Assembly: GCF_035575815.1 (NCBI RefSeq)
Contig: NZ_DATLXO010000010.1
Location: forward strand, 1-22,634
Direction: 5' to 3'
Length of the DNA: 22,634 nt
Origin: Iamia sp035575815
Lineage (GTDB): Bacteria; Actinomycetota; Acidimicrobiia; Acidimicrobiales; Iamiaceae
Shown piece after piece: positions 1 through 7,278 of the stretch (position 1 is its first letter; the number at the start of each line of letters is the position of its first letter). The notes under the pieces were generated by a model. It saw only the letters and a list, made by a program, of their open reading frames with translations, searched no databases and was not told the origin of the DNA. The translations under genes and the position numbers were made by a program.

Positions 1-251
1 ACCTTCCAACCCGGCTGCCACGCGAGGTGGCGGCGGACGCGCATGGTGCGGGACGACCCGTGGTTCGCCGAGCCGGCGTCCGATCCCTTTCGGTCGACCG
101 AGAGGAGACCTTGAACGTCGAGGGTCGCGCGGTCTGCGCCCTTGAGGGTGACGGTATTGCGCCGCTCGAGGGCGCGGTCGACGGCGGCGTCGCGGCGAAT
201 CGTCCAGAGATGCCGGATGGGCTCGCGCGCGTTGGCGGGGGTTTCCGGCAC
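1..251 (-). CDS. Unknown protein, 5' part only (runs off the window)
   Basis: An open frame starts at GTG 251, 13 nt after the stop of the ABC ATPase gene, and runs off the left edge without a stop (83 codons seen). A Shine-Dalgarno GAGGAG lies about 8 nt upstream of the GTG, and third codon positions are mostly G or C, so I take it as a real gene co-transcribed with the ATPase. The visible part is hydrophilic and rich in Arg and Asp, with no signal peptide, membrane segment or motif I recognise. It opens VPETPANAREPIRHLWTIRR. Its position would suit a transport-linked accessory protein, but the sequence itself does not show this. It does not look like a periplasmic metal-binding protein, which would begin with a signal peptide. 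Confidence 0.55.
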   Translation of the reverse strand, partial: MPETPANAREPIRHLWTIRRDAAVDRALERRNTVTLKGADRATLDVQGLLSVDRKGSDAGSANHGSSRTMRVRRHLAWQPGWK

Positions 252-264
252 CTTGGTCTCCTCG

Positions 265-1086
265 TCACCTCAGGCCGACGGGCCCCGTGTGGTGGTCGTG
301 GGCCTCGTCGTGGTGGCCGGGGCCGTGGTCGTGGTGCGGGTCGTCGATAAGGACGAGGCCGTCGCCCAGTGGCACGAGCCGCCCGCCGTAGGCCTCGCGC
401 AGGGGTTCGTCGGTGAGCACCTCTTCCGGGGGGCCGACGGCAACGACCCGGGTCGCGAGCAGCAGCACCACGTCGGCCCGCCGGGCATCGGCGAGGTCGT
501 GGGTCGAGAGCACGACGGTGCGACCGGCGGCCCGCTCGACGTCGACGGCGGTGTCGATCAAGCCGCGCGACACGACGTCGAGGCCGGTGACGGGCTCGTC
601 GAGCAGCAGCAGATCGGCCTCCTGGGCCAGGCCCTGGGCCACGAGCACCCGCTGGCGCTGGCCGCCGGAGAGCTCGTGCAGCTGGCGGCGGGCCAGGTCC
701 GCGATGTCCATCCGTTCGAGGGCGCCGGCCACAGAGCGACGGTCCGCGGCGCGGAAGCGGCCGAGAACGCCGCGCCGCGGGTAGCGACCCATGGCCACCG
801 CTTCGGTGACGGTGATGGGTAGCGAGGCATCGACATCGGTGGTCTGGAGCACCAGGCTGACCCCGCCGCGGCGATCACGAGCGGGCACCTCCAGGGTGCC
901 GGTGCGGGATGGGAGGAGACCCGCTACGGCTCGCAGCAGCGACGACTTGCCCGATCCGTTCGGTCCGATCAGGGCGGCGAGGGCGCCCTCGGGAACGGAG
1001 AACGATGCCTCGGCGAGGGCGAGGTGAGGGCCGTAGGCGAGCGACAGGCCGGCGGCACGGAGGGCAGGGGGAGGGTGCGGGGTCAT
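265..1086 (-). CDS. Metal ABC transporter ATP-binding protein (zinc/manganese type) with His-rich tail
   Basis: This is the cytoplasmic ATPase of an ABC importer of the ZnuC/MntB kind (273 aa). Visible motifs are Walker A GPNGSGKS (41-48), Q-loop Gln81, signature LSGGQ (139-143), Walker B LLLLDEP (159-165) and H-loop His196. The last 25 residues (about 249-266) hold a run of His and Asp, HHDHGPGHHDEAHDHH, typical of zinc-handling proteins. I chose ATG 1086 because upstream codons in frame look non-coding and a Zur-like box sits just before it. The partner permease is divergent at 1336. No solute-binding protein is encoded in the window, so the substrate (Zn or Mn) is inferred from family, His tail and operator. 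Confidence 0.9.
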   Translation of the reverse strand: MTPHPPPALRAAGLSLAYGPHLALAEASFSVPEGALAALIGPNGSGKSSLLRAVAGLLPSRTGTLEVPARDRRGGVSLVLQTTDVDASLPITVTEAVAMGRYPRRGVLGRFRAADRRSVAGALERMDIADLARRQLHELSGGQRQRVLVAQGLAQEADLLLLDEPVTGLDVVSRGLIDTAVDVERAAGRTVVLSTHDLADARRADVVLLLATRVVAVGPPEEVLTDEPLREAYGGRLVPLGDGLVLIDDPHHDHGPGHHDEAHDHHTGPVGLR

Positions 1087-1100
1087 GGCGGCGTTGCGAA

Positions 1101-1115
1101 TGAGAATGATCCTCG
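1101..1115. promoter_or_regulatory. Zur-like operator
   Basis: TGAGAATGATCCTCG matches 11 of 15 positions of the actinobacterial Zur box TGAAAATGATTTTCA as I remember it. It lies 14 nt upstream of the ATPase start, inside the divergent control region of the metal transporter. Zinc-dependent repression of one or both genes is the likely meaning. A Fur- or Mur-type site cannot be excluded. Confidence 0.55.
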
Positions 1116-1134
1116 GTAGCGTCGCCACGCTACC
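1115..1134. promoter_or_regulatory. Palindrome carrying face-to-face -10 elements (divergent promoter)
   Basis: GGTAGCGT-CGCC-ACGCTACC is a perfect 8-bp inverted repeat. It presents TAGCGT on both strands (plus 1117-1122, minus 1132-1127). The same GGTAGCGT stands just upstream of folC at 19376-19383, supporting a -10 role. A minus-strand transcript would begin near 1120, so the Zur-like box would cover about +5 to +19. A plain regulator site is the alternative. Confidence 0.45.
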
Positions 1135-1284
1135 CGGCTCGGGCTGCGTCGTGACCGGGCTCATCGGCTCGGCTCGGCTCCCGGTCCGATGTCCCGCCGC
1201 CCGCACTCGGACACACCTTGTTCCCTCGCCCATGCCCACCCCCCGACTGACCACGCTGCGGCTCGCCGGAAAGGTCCGGCACGG

Positions 1285-1311
1285 TCACCCTCGACACGAG
1301 GTCGAGGGTGA
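1285..1311. promoter_or_regulatory. Perfect 11-bp inverted repeat in the permease leader
   Basis: TCACCCTCGAC-ACGAG-GTCGAGGGTGA is a perfect 11-bp stem with a 5-nt loop. It ends 24 nt before the permease start, in the presumed 5' leader. It could be an RNA hairpin affecting translation, a terminator/attenuator, or a second protein-binding site. No family is recognised. Confidence 0.5.
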
Positions 1312-1335
1312 GGGCGCGCATCGGTCCGGGCCGGG

Positions 1336-2190
1336 TTGACCGTGAACCTCACGTGGATCACCGAGGCCTTCGCTCCCGAGTTCATGCAGCGGGCCCTGCT
1401 GGCCGGGCTCATCGCCAGCGTGGCCTCGGCCGTGGTGGGCACCTGGATCGTACTGCGGGGCCTCACCTTCCTCGGCGACGCGCTGGCCCACGGGGTGATC
1501 CCCGGGCTGGCCCTGGCCGTGCTCTGGGGCTTCAGCCCCACCGTCGGGGCCCTCACCAGTGCGCTGGTGATGAGCGGAGCGGTGACCGCCGTCGGCCGCC
1601 GGGCCCGCGTGCGCGAGGACGTGGGCATCGGGCTCCTCTTCGTCGGGATGCTGGCGCTCGGCATCGTCATCATCTCGCGGTCGACCACCTTCACCGCCGA
1701 TGTGACCTCGCTGCTCTTCGGCGACATCCTCGGGGTCACCACCAGCGTCATCCGGGGCCAGGCCCTCGCGGCCGCCGTGGTGGTGGTGGTCTCCGTCGTC
1801 CTCCACCGACCGTTCCTGGCCCTCGCCTTCAACCAGGACAAGGCCCGCACCCTCGGGATGCGCCCGGCGCTCGCCCACACGGTGTTGCTGGCCCTGCTGG
1901 CGGTGGCCATCGTCGCCTCCTTCGACGCCATCGGCACCCTGCTGGTGTTCGGCCTGCTGATCGGTCCGCCTGCCACCGCCGGGCTCGTCGTGCGCCGGGT
2001 GCCGCTGATGATGGTGGTGGCGGTCGCCCTGGGCGCGACGAGCGTCGTCGTCGGCCTGTTGATCAGCTACCACCACGGAACCGCCGGCGGCGCCACGATC
2101 GCCGGGGTGGCGGTCGGGCAGTTCTTCGTGGTGCTGATCGCCCAGGAGGCCGTTCGCGCCGTGCGTCCCCGCGTGGTCCGTCTCACCTGA
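1336..2190 (+). CDS. Metal ABC transporter permease (ZnuB/MntB-like, ABC-3 family)
   Basis: This is an integral membrane permease of the ABC-3 family (284 aa) that imports divalent metals, most often Zn or Mn, with the divergent ATPase as partner. The protein is hydrophobic throughout, with about eight membrane segments. Family-typical stretches include FLGDALAHGVIPGLALA (about 46-62), where the ATPase docks, and IGTLLVFGLLIGPPATAGL near residues 200-216. The start is TTG 1336 or GTG 1342, two codons apart; neither has a strong Shine-Dalgarno. The gene ends at 2190 and is followed by a GC-rich hairpin, with no solute-binding protein gene downstream. Confidence 0.9.
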   Translation: MTVNLTWITEAFAPEFMQRALLAGLIASVASAVVGTWIVLRGLTFLGDALAHGVIPGLALAVLWGFSPTVGALTSALVMSGAVTAVGRRARVREDVGIGLLFVGMLALGIVIISRSTTFTADVTSLLFGDILGVTTSVIRGQALAAAVVVVVSVVLHRPFLALAFNQDKARTLGMRPALAHTVLLALLAVAIVASFDAIGTLLVFGLLIGPPATAGLVVRRVPLMMVVAVALGATSVVVGLLISYHHGTAGGATIAGVAVGQFFVVLIAQEAVRAVRPRVVRLT

Positions 2191-2342
2191 CCGGCAAGTG
2201 CGCGTGGCGCCCCGCTCGGTCGCCGTCGCGCTCATCGGGGCAGAGACCAATCCCGCCCCGGGGAAGGTGCCGAACGTCTCGCCGAGGACACGGTGGGCGC
2301 GTCGGTTCGTGGTGTGTCGCCGAGTCGATCGTGTCCCGCACT

Positions 2343-2375
2343 GACGGTGCCCTGCCCCTGTGGCGGGGCACCGTC
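2343..2375 (+). terminator. Strong GC hairpin, terminator-like
   Basis: GACGGTGCCC pairs with GGGCACCGTC (10 bp), continued inward by a T-G pair and GCC/GGC around the loop CCTGT, giving about 14 bp. It lies 150 nt after the permease gene. No T-run follows, so a terminator role is plausible but not shown. The rest of 2191-2449 holds nothing I can support. Confidence 0.4.
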
Positions 2376-2449
2376 GCGGTGACTGCTCTCATCACTCACG
2401 CCGGCCCGGCCCGCGGGCGAACCCCGCACCTCGGCCGACGGGCCGGTCC

Positions 2450-2455
2450 TACGAT
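2450..2455 (+). promoter_or_regulatory. -10 element of tRNA-Arg
   Basis: TACGAT fits the TANNNT -10 pattern and lies 11 nt before the 5' end of the tRNA. No clear -35 is visible. Confidence 0.45.
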
Positions 2456-2466
2456 GATCTCCGCCC

Positions 2467-2540
2467 GCCTCCGTAGCTCAGCTGGATAGAGCACCGGACT
2501 TCTAATCCGACGGTCGCAGGTTCGAACCCTGCCGGAGGCG
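2467..2540 (+). tRNA. tRNA-Arg (anticodon TCT)
   Basis: This is a complete cloverleaf. The acceptor GCCTCCG/CGGAGGC closes at 2467-2473 and 2533-2539, with discriminator G at 2540. The anticodon loop CTTCTAA is at 2499-2505 with anticodon TCT at 2501-2503, and the T-loop is TTCGAAC. The 27-43 pair is C-A. No CCA is encoded. It reads AGA codons, which are rare in a genome this GC-rich. Confidence 0.95.
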
Positions 2541-2592
2541 CTACCAGAACCCGGGCATTGATGCAGGCCGCGTCGTTGCGGGATCGCCTGTT

Positions 2593-2632
2593 GCGGTCTG
2601 AAGTAGCAACATCACTACTTCATGGAGACCGC
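2593..2632. promoter_or_regulatory. Interrupted palindrome upstream of the antitoxin gene (likely autoregulatory operator)
   Basis: GCGGTCT-GAAGTAG (2593-2606) pairs with CTACTTC (2615-2621) and AGACCGC (2626-2632) around the loop CAACATCA, with a 4-nt bulge ATGG. It ends 5 nt before the Phd start. Phd/YefM antitoxins usually bind palindromes in their own promoters, so this is probably the original operator. Confidence 0.5.
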
Positions 2633-2637
2633 TGAGG

Positions 2638-2784
2638 ATGGCGCAGATGAGCAGCCGACAGTTCAACCAGGACGCCAGTGGCGCCAAGAAGGCGGCCGAA
2701 CGGGGACCGGTGTACATCACCGACCGGGGGCGGCCCGCCCACGTCCTGCTCACCTACGAGGCGTACGAACGGGGCGGGAGGTAG
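2638..2784 (+). CDS. Short Phd/YefM-family antitoxin, orphan
   Basis: The 48-aa product matches the N-terminal DNA-binding half of Phd/YefM type II antitoxins: SSRQFNQDASGAKKAAERG, then VYITDRGRPAHVLLTYEAYE. Family members are usually 75-90 aa and use the C-terminal half to wrap the toxin; that half is absent. The stop is followed after 3 nt by the dehydrogenase gene, where a VapC- or Doc-like toxin would normally stand. ATG 2638 has GGAG 10 nt upstream. ATG 2647, with GAGG 9 nt upstream, is an equally good start. The DNA-binding half and its palindrome are intact, so it may still repress its own promoter. Either a decayed toxin-antitoxin locus or a retained regulator is possible. Confidence 0.75.
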   Translation: MAQMSSRQFNQDASGAKKAAERGPVYITDRGRPAHVLLTYEAYERGGR

Positions 2785-2787
2785 GAC

Positions 2788-3570
2788 GTGGCCCAGACGA
2801 CAGGAGAACGACGGGTGGCCGTCGTGACCGGAAGCGACTCCGGCATCGGGCGGGCGGCGGCGGTCGCGCTGGCGCGCTCGGGCTACGACGTGGGGATCAC
2901 CTGGCACGACGACGAGCCAGGGGCACAGACCACCGCCGAAGAGGCCAGGGCCGCCGGTGCCCGGGCCGCGGTGCGCCACCTCGACCTGTCCGACGTGCGC
3001 TCCGGCGCCGCGGTGGTCGTCGCCCTGAACGACGCCCTCGGCGGCCTCGAGGTCCTGGTCAACGTGGCCGGCACCGGGGCTTCCACCCCGTTCCTCGACC
3101 AGGAGCTCGACGAGTGGCGCCACGTCCTAGATGTCGACCTGACGGGCGCCTTCACCTGCGCCCAGGCGGCCGCCCGACTCATGGTGGAGGCCGGCGTGGC
3201 CGGACGGATCATCAACGTGACCTCGGTGCACGAGCACGTCCCCCTCCGTGGATCCGCGGCCTACTGCGCTGCGAAGGGCGGGCTGGGGCTGCTCACCAAG
3301 GTGATGGCCCTCGAGCTGGCCGAGCACGGCATCACGGTGAACGCGGTCGCCCCGGGCGAGATCGCCACGCCCATGACGGGCAACGAAGACGTGGAGCCGA
3401 CGAGGATCGAGCGTCCCGGCATCCCGCTGGGGCGCCCGGGCGACGCCCGCGAGGTGGCCGCCCTCGTCGCGCACCTCGCCTCGCCCGACAGCGGCTACAC
3501 GACCGGTGCGTCGTTCGTCGTCGACGGCGGGATGCTCCTCATGGCGGCCGAAGCCAACCGACGCCTCTGA
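2788..3570 (+). CDS. Short-chain dehydrogenase/reductase, YohF-like
   Basis: This is an NAD(P)-dependent classical SDR of 260 aa. Visible motifs are the cofactor loop TGSDSGIG (14-21), NVAG (92-95, usually NNAG), catalytic Ser146, Tyr159 and Lys163 (YCAAK), and the C-terminal TTGASFVVDGGM. From memory it resembles E. coli YohF along its length (GYDVGITWHDDE, IINVTSVHEHVPL, VNAVAPGEIATPM), so it is a YohF-like SDR of unknown substrate. The start is GTG 2788, with GGGAGG 6 nt upstream; that ribosome site lies inside the last codons of the antitoxin gene. The two are probably co-transcribed. Confidence 0.92.
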   Translation: MAQTTGERRVAVVTGSDSGIGRAAAVALARSGYDVGITWHDDEPGAQTTAEEARAAGARAAVRHLDLSDVRSGAAVVVALNDALGGLEVLVNVAGTGASTPFLDQELDEWRHVLDVDLTGAFTCAQAAARLMVEAGVAGRIINVTSVHEHVPLRGSAAYCAAKGGLGLLTKVMALELAEHGITVNAVAPGEIATPMTGNEDVEPTRIERPGIPLGRPGDAREVAALVAHLASPDSGYTTGASFVVDGGMLLMAAEANRRL

Positions 3571-3612
3571 CAGCCGGCCGGTCGACGGGCCGCGATCACG
3601 GATCGCTCGGCG

Positions 3613-4230
3613 TCACCGAGACATGGACCCTGGATGGGGCGGGTCCGGCTCGTCGTCGCCGGAGGGCCACCATGGGTGGAGGGCTCGGAGGACGGCGGTG
3701 ACCACGCCGGTGGGTGTGCGACCGTCGCTGTCCACGACGGCGTCCGCCAGCTCGATGTAGCGCTCCTCGCGCTGGGAGAGCAGGCGTTGCAGCGTCGCTT
3801 CCGGGTCATCGCCGAGGATGGGGCGCCGCTGGCGCCCGCCACCTGTGCGCGCTGCCAGCGTGGTGGCTGAGGCCCTGAGGTAGATGGTGACGACGTTCGG
3901 GCCCTCGACCCCGGCGGCCATCTCGTCGTCGACGGCCACGCCTCCTGGGGTCGCCAGCACAACCGGCGTCGGGCGGGACAGTGCGTCGAGGACTGCTCGT
4001 CGCTCCATGGGCCGGTAGGCCTCTTCGCCGCCTTCCTGCCAGAGGTCGCGCAGCGTTCGGCCCGTGCGCGCCTCGATCAGATCATCGGTGTCGACGAAGT
4101 CGGCCCCGAGCCGGCGGGCCACAGCGCGACCCGTCGTCGACTTCCCCGCGCCCATCAGCCCGATGAGGGCCACGTCAGGCCGACGCTCCTGACCGGGGCC
4201 CGGACGGCGGATCGGACGATCATCGGCCAC
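3613..4230 (-). CDS. Shikimate kinase-like protein with altered shikimate-binding GGG motif
   Basis: This is an AroK-type P-loop kinase (205 aa; the family is usually about 170-180). It would phosphorylate shikimate at the 3-hydroxyl in chorismate synthesis. Visible: Walker A GLMGAGKST (24-32), DTDD (47-50), the shikimate arginine in YRPMERRAV (Arg73), and a lid Arg in RQRRPIL (133-139). The usual GGG after the fourth strand reads P95-G96-G97. GTG 4230 is chosen because AGGGG lies 7 nt upstream and upstream codons look non-coding. The gene stands alone beside a PfkB kinase rather than with aroB/aroC, so it may be a paralogue with another substrate. It converges on the dehydrogenase. Confidence 0.82.
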   Translation of the reverse strand: MADDRPIRRPGPGQERRPDVALIGLMGAGKSTTGRAVARRLGADFVDTDDLIEARTGRTLRDLWQEGGEEAYRPMERRAVLDALSRPTPVVLATPGGVAVDDEMAAGVEGPNVVTIYLRASATTLAARTGGGRQRRPILGDDPEATLQRLLSQREERYIELADAVVDSDGRTPTGVVTAVLRALHPWWPSGDDEPDPPHPGSMSR

Positions 4231-4414
4231 AGAGGTGCCCCTGCCCGCGGCGGTGCGCTCGACGCAATGATCCCCGAAGCGGTGCGGCGTGGACGTCGGA
4301 CGGAGGCTGTCAGCGACTCGTGGACGCCTTTGCCGGCGCCACGGCGGGCGACAACGATGGGCCCGACGGCCTGTTTGCCTCCTCGTCGCCCGGTCAGCAG
4401 CGGAGCCGTTGTCC

Positions 4415-5419
4415 GTGTCAGATCGACAGTTGAAGGATCGTGACGCCTTGACCGATGACGAACACACCGTCCTCCGGGCCACGGTGTTCACGCCGACCCC
4501 TCGACTCACGATCACGGTGGAACCCGAGCCCGGCGGCGACGAGATTCACCTCCACGCCGGAGGCCAGGGAGTGTGGCAGGCACGGATGCTTCGGGAGATG
4601 GGGTTCACCGTGTCGCTCTGCGGCCACTTCGCCGGCGAGGTCGGCGCAGTGCTCCGCAGCCTCGTCACCGACTCGTCGGTGACGGCGAGCGATCACCTCT
4701 CGGCTGGCACCAACGGCGTGTACATCCACGACCGACGCTCCGGGGAGCGACACGAGGTCGCCCAGATGGCGGCCACCGCACCGACCCGCCACCAGCTCGA
4801 CGATCTCTACGGCCGGACGCTTTCCGCCGCCCTCGAGAGCCGGATCTGCCTGCTGGGCGGCCCCGACGAGCCCACCGCTCTGCCCGAGGGCCTGTACCGG
4901 CGGTTGGCCTCCGATGTGGCCGCCGCCGGGACGCCGGTCGTCGCGGATCTCAGTGGGCGCCCGCTCGACGAGGTGATCGAGGCCGGCGTCGCCATGGTGA
5001 AGGCGAGCCACGAGGACCTGGTCACCGATGGCCGGGCCGAGGGTTCGTCGCTGGATCAGCTCTGCGCCGTCATGAGCGCCATGGTCGACAGTGGCGCTGG
5101 GTCCGTTGTCATCACCAGGTCCTCCGACCCGACCGTCGCGCTGCTGCACGACGGGTTCTGGCTCGTGGAGGCGCCGAACTTCGAAGCCGTCGACGCCCGA
5201 GGAGCGGGAGACTCCTTCACGGCTGCCTTCGCAGCCACGATCGGCGCGGGAGGCGACCATCGACGGGCGTTGCAGGTGGGCGCCGCCGCCGGCGCACTCA
5301 ACGTGACCCGACGGGGCCTGGCCTCCGGTGAGCGCGCCTCCATCGAACGCCTCGCGGACCAGATCGAGGTCATCCCTCTCGACGACTCCCGTCGCCAGCA
5401 CCCGAGGCCCGCGCCGTGA
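4415..5419 (+). CDS. PfkB-family carbohydrate kinase
   Basis: This is a ribokinase-fold sugar kinase (334 aa from GTG 4415), closest in layout to the FruK/LacC 1-phosphofructokinase branch. Visible: strand LTITVEPEP followed by the substrate motif HAGGQGVWQARML (47-59), and near the C-terminus DARGAGDSFTAAF (260-272) with catalytic base Asp266 and the GAGD anion hole. The open frame extends to ATG 4289, but that part is Arg-rich with poor codon bias. GTG 4415 has GCGGAG about 9 nt upstream, and GTG 4484 is also possible. It is divergent from the shikimate kinase-like gene (184 nt between). The sugar cannot be named; no transporter or regulator adjoins it. Confidence 0.85.
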   Translation: MSDRQLKDRDALTDDEHTVLRATVFTPTPRLTITVEPEPGGDEIHLHAGGQGVWQARMLREMGFTVSLCGHFAGEVGAVLRSLVTDSSVTASDHLSAGTNGVYIHDRRSGERHEVAQMAATAPTRHQLDDLYGRTLSAALESRICLLGGPDEPTALPEGLYRRLASDVAAAGTPVVADLSGRPLDEVIEAGVAMVKASHEDLVTDGRAEGSSLDQLCAVMSAMVDSGAGSVVITRSSDPTVALLHDGFWLVEAPNFEAVDARGAGDSFTAAFAATIGAGGDHRRALQVGAAAGALNVTRRGLASGERASIERLADQIEVIPLDDSRRQHPRPAP

Positions 5420-5501
5420 GCGCCTCATCTCCGCAAGCCCCCGTCCGTTGACCCAGCCGCAGCGGTACGCTCCGGGACGTCGTCGAGTCGGGGAGGTGCG
5501 G

Positions 5502-5984
5502 GTGGCCGAGGTGACCGAGACCCAGCTCCCCGGGGTCGGCGTGCGACTCGAGTTCCGCACGTCGAACGGCACCTCGGTGGGCGTGGTGGTCCACCGCACC
5601 GGCCGCCGGGAGGTCGTGGTCTACGACCGCGTCGACCCCGACCGGAGCCTCGCCCAGGTCACCCTCGACACTGACGACGCCCGAACCCTGGCCGAGATGC
5701 TGGGCGCCTCGCAGGTGAACGAGGCGCTGACCGCCGTTCAGCAGCGGATCGAGGGACTGGCCATCGAGTGGTTGCCGGTGGCCGAAGGCTCGCCGTTCGT
5801 GGGCCGCACCATCGCCGAAGGTGAGTTCCGCACCCGCACGGGCGCCTCGATCGTGGCCGTGATCATGGGCGAGACGACCATCCCTGCACCGGGTCCCGAG
5901 TACCGGTTCGTGGGCGGGGAGACGGCGGTGGCGGTCGGCACCGATGAGGGCCTTGCGGTCCTCGAACACCTGCTCAACGGGTGA
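5502..5984 (+). CDS. Cation:proton antiporter regulatory subunit (KhtT-like, TrkA-C domain)
   Basis: This is a soluble 160-aa regulatory subunit. Residues 1-70 form a small alpha/beta domain and about 85-158 a TrkA-C/RCK-C domain (IEWLPVAEGSPFVGRTIAEG then ASIVAVIMGE). The same layout is seen in B. subtilis KhtT (YhaT), which gates the K+/H+ antiporter KhtU. GTG 5502 follows GGGAGG with 5-nt spacing. Its TGA at 5982 overlaps the GTG start of the antiporter at 5981 (GTGA), a sign of translational coupling. The likely role is to open or close the transporter in response to pH, divalent ions or a nucleotide ligand; the ligand is not evident. Confidence 0.9.
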   Translation: MAEVTETQLPGVGVRLEFRTSNGTSVGVVVHRTGRREVVVYDRVDPDRSLAQVTLDTDDARTLAEMLGASQVNEALTAVQQRIEGLAIEWLPVAEGSPFVGRTIAEGEFRTRTGASIVAVIMGETTIPAPGPEYRFVGGETAVAVGTDEGLAVLEHLLNG

Positions 5985-7204
5985 ACGGAGTGCTCGCGGC
6001 GTCGAGCGGCGAGGCCACGATCGCCTTCATCGAGATCGGTGCGGTGATCACGGTGCTCGCCGTGCTGGCCCGCCTCGCCCACCGGTGGCGGATCACGGCC
6101 ATCCCCCTCTACCTGCTCGTCGGCCTCGCGCTCGGTGAGGGCGGACTGGTGCCGCTCGAGGTCAGCGCCGACTTCATCTCCCTCGCCGGAGAGATCGGGG
6201 TGCTGCTGCTGTTGCTCACCCTCGGCCTCGAGTACACGCCGGCCGAGCTGCGGTCCGGGCTGCGTCGCGGCCTCGTGCCCGGCGCCCTCGATGCCGTCCT
6301 CGGCTTCACCCCGGGCCTCATCGGCGGGCTGGTGCTGGGCTGGGACGTGCGCAGCGCGGTGCTGCTCGGCGGGGTGTGTTGGATCAGCTCCTCGGGGGTG
6401 ATCGCCAAGGTGCTCACCGACCTCGGCCGCCTCGGCAACCGCGAGACACCGGCGGTGCTCAACCTGCTCGTGCTCGAGGACCTCGCCATGGCGGTGTACC
6501 TCCCGATCGTCGCCGCCCTGCTCACCGGGCGCGACGCCGCGGCCACTGCCGTCACCGTCGGCGTCGCCCTGGCCGTGGTCACCGTCGTGCTGCTGGCGTC
6601 GATGCGCTGGGGTGATCACCTCAGCGCCCTCCTGGCCCCCGGTTCCGACGAGGCGCTGCTGCTGTCGGTGTTCGGCCTCACCCTGTTCGTCGGGGGCCTC
6701 GCCCAGCGCCTCCAGGTGTCGGCTGCCATCGGTGCGTTCCTGGTGGGTCTCGCCCTGTCGGACCCGGTCCGCGACCGGGCCGCCGCGCTCGTCTCGCCGC
6801 TGCGAGACCTGTTCGCGGCCGCGTTCTTCCTCTTCTTCTCGTTCCAGGTCGATCCGTCGGACCTGTTCGGGGTTGCCCTGCCGGCGGTGATCCTGCTCGT
6901 GGTCACCGGGGCGGGCAAGATCGCGACGGGTTGGGTCGCGGCGGCGCGCGATGGGGTCGCGGTGCCCGGTCGGCTGCGCGCCGGCACGGTGTTGGTGGCG
7001 CGGGGCGAGTTCTCCATCGTCATCGCCGCGCTCGGAGCATCAGCCGCGTTCGGCGCCGAGCTCGCGGCGCTGGCGGCCGGCTACGTGCTGCTCACCGCGA
7101 TCGCCGGCCCCGTGCTCACGCGCAGCTCCGACGGCCTGGCGGGCCGGCTCCAAGCGCGCCAGGACCGGGCGGCCCGAGCCGTCGCCGCCGACACCCCGAC
7201 CTGA
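5981..7204 (+). CDS. CPA2-family cation:proton antiporter (KhtU/KefB-like)
   Basis: This is an integral membrane K+(Na+)/H+ antiporter of 407 aa with about 12 membrane segments, close to the length of a bare Na_H_Exchanger domain. Typical stretches are PLYLLVGLALGEGGL in the first helices, SSSGVIAKVLTDLGRL, LLVLEDLAMAVYLP with the acidic ion-site pair Glu-Asp (KefC has QD, electrogenic NapA types DD), and ARGEFSIVIAALG near the C-terminus. It lacks a fused TrkA-N domain; the KhtT-like protein encoded just upstream supplies regulation in trans. The start GTG overlaps the upstream stop. Its likely work is potassium efflux and pH balance at the plasma membrane. Confidence 0.93.
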   Translation: MNGVLAASSGEATIAFIEIGAVITVLAVLARLAHRWRITAIPLYLLVGLALGEGGLVPLEVSADFISLAGEIGVLLLLLTLGLEYTPAELRSGLRRGLVPGALDAVLGFTPGLIGGLVLGWDVRSAVLLGGVCWISSSGVIAKVLTDLGRLGNRETPAVLNLLVLEDLAMAVYLPIVAALLTGRDAAATAVTVGVALAVVTVVLLASMRWGDHLSALLAPGSDEALLLSVFGLTLFVGGLAQRLQVSAAIGAFLVGLALSDPVRDRAAALVSPLRDLFAAAFFLFFSFQVDPSDLFGVALPAVILLVVTGAGKIATGWVAAARDGVAVPGRLRAGTVLVARGEFSIVIAALGASAAFGAELAALAAGYVLLTAIAGPVLTRSSDGLAGRLQARQDRAARAVAADTPT

Positions 7205-7278
7205 CCGGGGACGCGATCTCGAGGGCGGTTCTCGGCGGGCGGCGAGGCTGAGGCTTTCGGCTGGGGAACGGCGCGGGG

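Noticed and set aside
2467..2787. tRNA-Arg as an attachment site of an integrated element
   Set aside because: No integrase and no duplicated tRNA 3' end could be seen in the window.
4289..4414. N-terminal extension of the PfkB kinase from ATG 4289
   Set aside because: The extra residues are Arg-rich with poor codon bias and have no counterpart in the family; GTG 4415 has a better ribosome site.
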